From Candidatus Brocadiaceae bacterium (GTDB taxonomy: Bacteria; Planctomycetota; MHYJ01; JACQXL01; CAKKQI01), in NCBI GenBank assembly GCA_919901895.1, contig CAKKQI010000192.1:1-5433 (forward strand): a stretch of DNA of 5,433 nt. The letters run 5' to 3'. This document shows positions 5,401-5,433 of this stretch, piece by piece (position 1 is the first letter of the stretch; every line of letters starts with the position of its first letter). Under the pieces are notes generated by a model. It saw nothing but the letters and a program-made list of their open reading frames with translations. It was not told where the DNA came from and made no database searches. Both the position numbers and the translations under genes were made by a program.

Positions 5401-5433
5401 ATGAAACAATAACTGCTAATGGATAACTTTTAA

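Overview
The window looks like a chromosomal segment from a diderm (Gram-negative-type), AT-leaning, probably uncultured anaerobic bacterium. A signal-peptide-bearing beta-barrel protein ending in Phe shows there is an outer membrane. A tungstate (Tup) ABC importer suggests tungsten-dependent enzymes. The adenylosuccinate lyase belongs to the long, animal-like branch of the family. I cannot name the phylum from the sequence alone.

Layout. From about 3630 down to position 1, the minus strand carries what looks like one transport operon. Its order is a single-domain ModE-like winged-helix regulator (3249-3599), an outer-membrane porin-like barrel (1854-3029), the tungstate-binding protein tupA (813-1682), the permease tupB (168-812), and the ATPase tupC, which the left edge cuts just after its Walker A motif (1-207). 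tupA and tupB abut exactly, and tupB overlaps tupC. A perfect palindrome of two 11-bp arms with a 6-bp spacer (3600-3627) touches the regulator's ATG and covers a likely -10 box, so it is a strong candidate autoregulatory operator. On the plus strand, purB (3767-5203 plus stop) is transcribed divergently from the regulator. It converges on a small zinc-ribbon gene on the minus strand (5203-5400), and the two genes overlap tail to tail.

Two repeat structures sit in the operon junctions. Between regulator and porin is a 196-bp MITE-like element with 16-bp terminal inverted repeats (14/16 matching) flanked by a direct TATT. Removing it and one TATT copy leaves a 19-nt junction with the porin ribosome-binding site intact, so a compact operon existed before the insertion. 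Between porin and tupA is an 89-bp nested inverted repeat built from GATTACAC-type units, ending a few bases before the tupA ribosome-binding site.

Model (inference): the regulator represses its own promoter when tungstate (or molybdate) is sufficient. On depletion it allows co-expression of an outer-membrane pore, a periplasmic oxyanion-binding protein and the inner-membrane importer, which together form a complete route across both membranes. The unusual parts are the porin inside a tup operon, the sensor-domain-less regulator with its near-perfect operator, and the mobile repeats inserted between co-transcribed genes.
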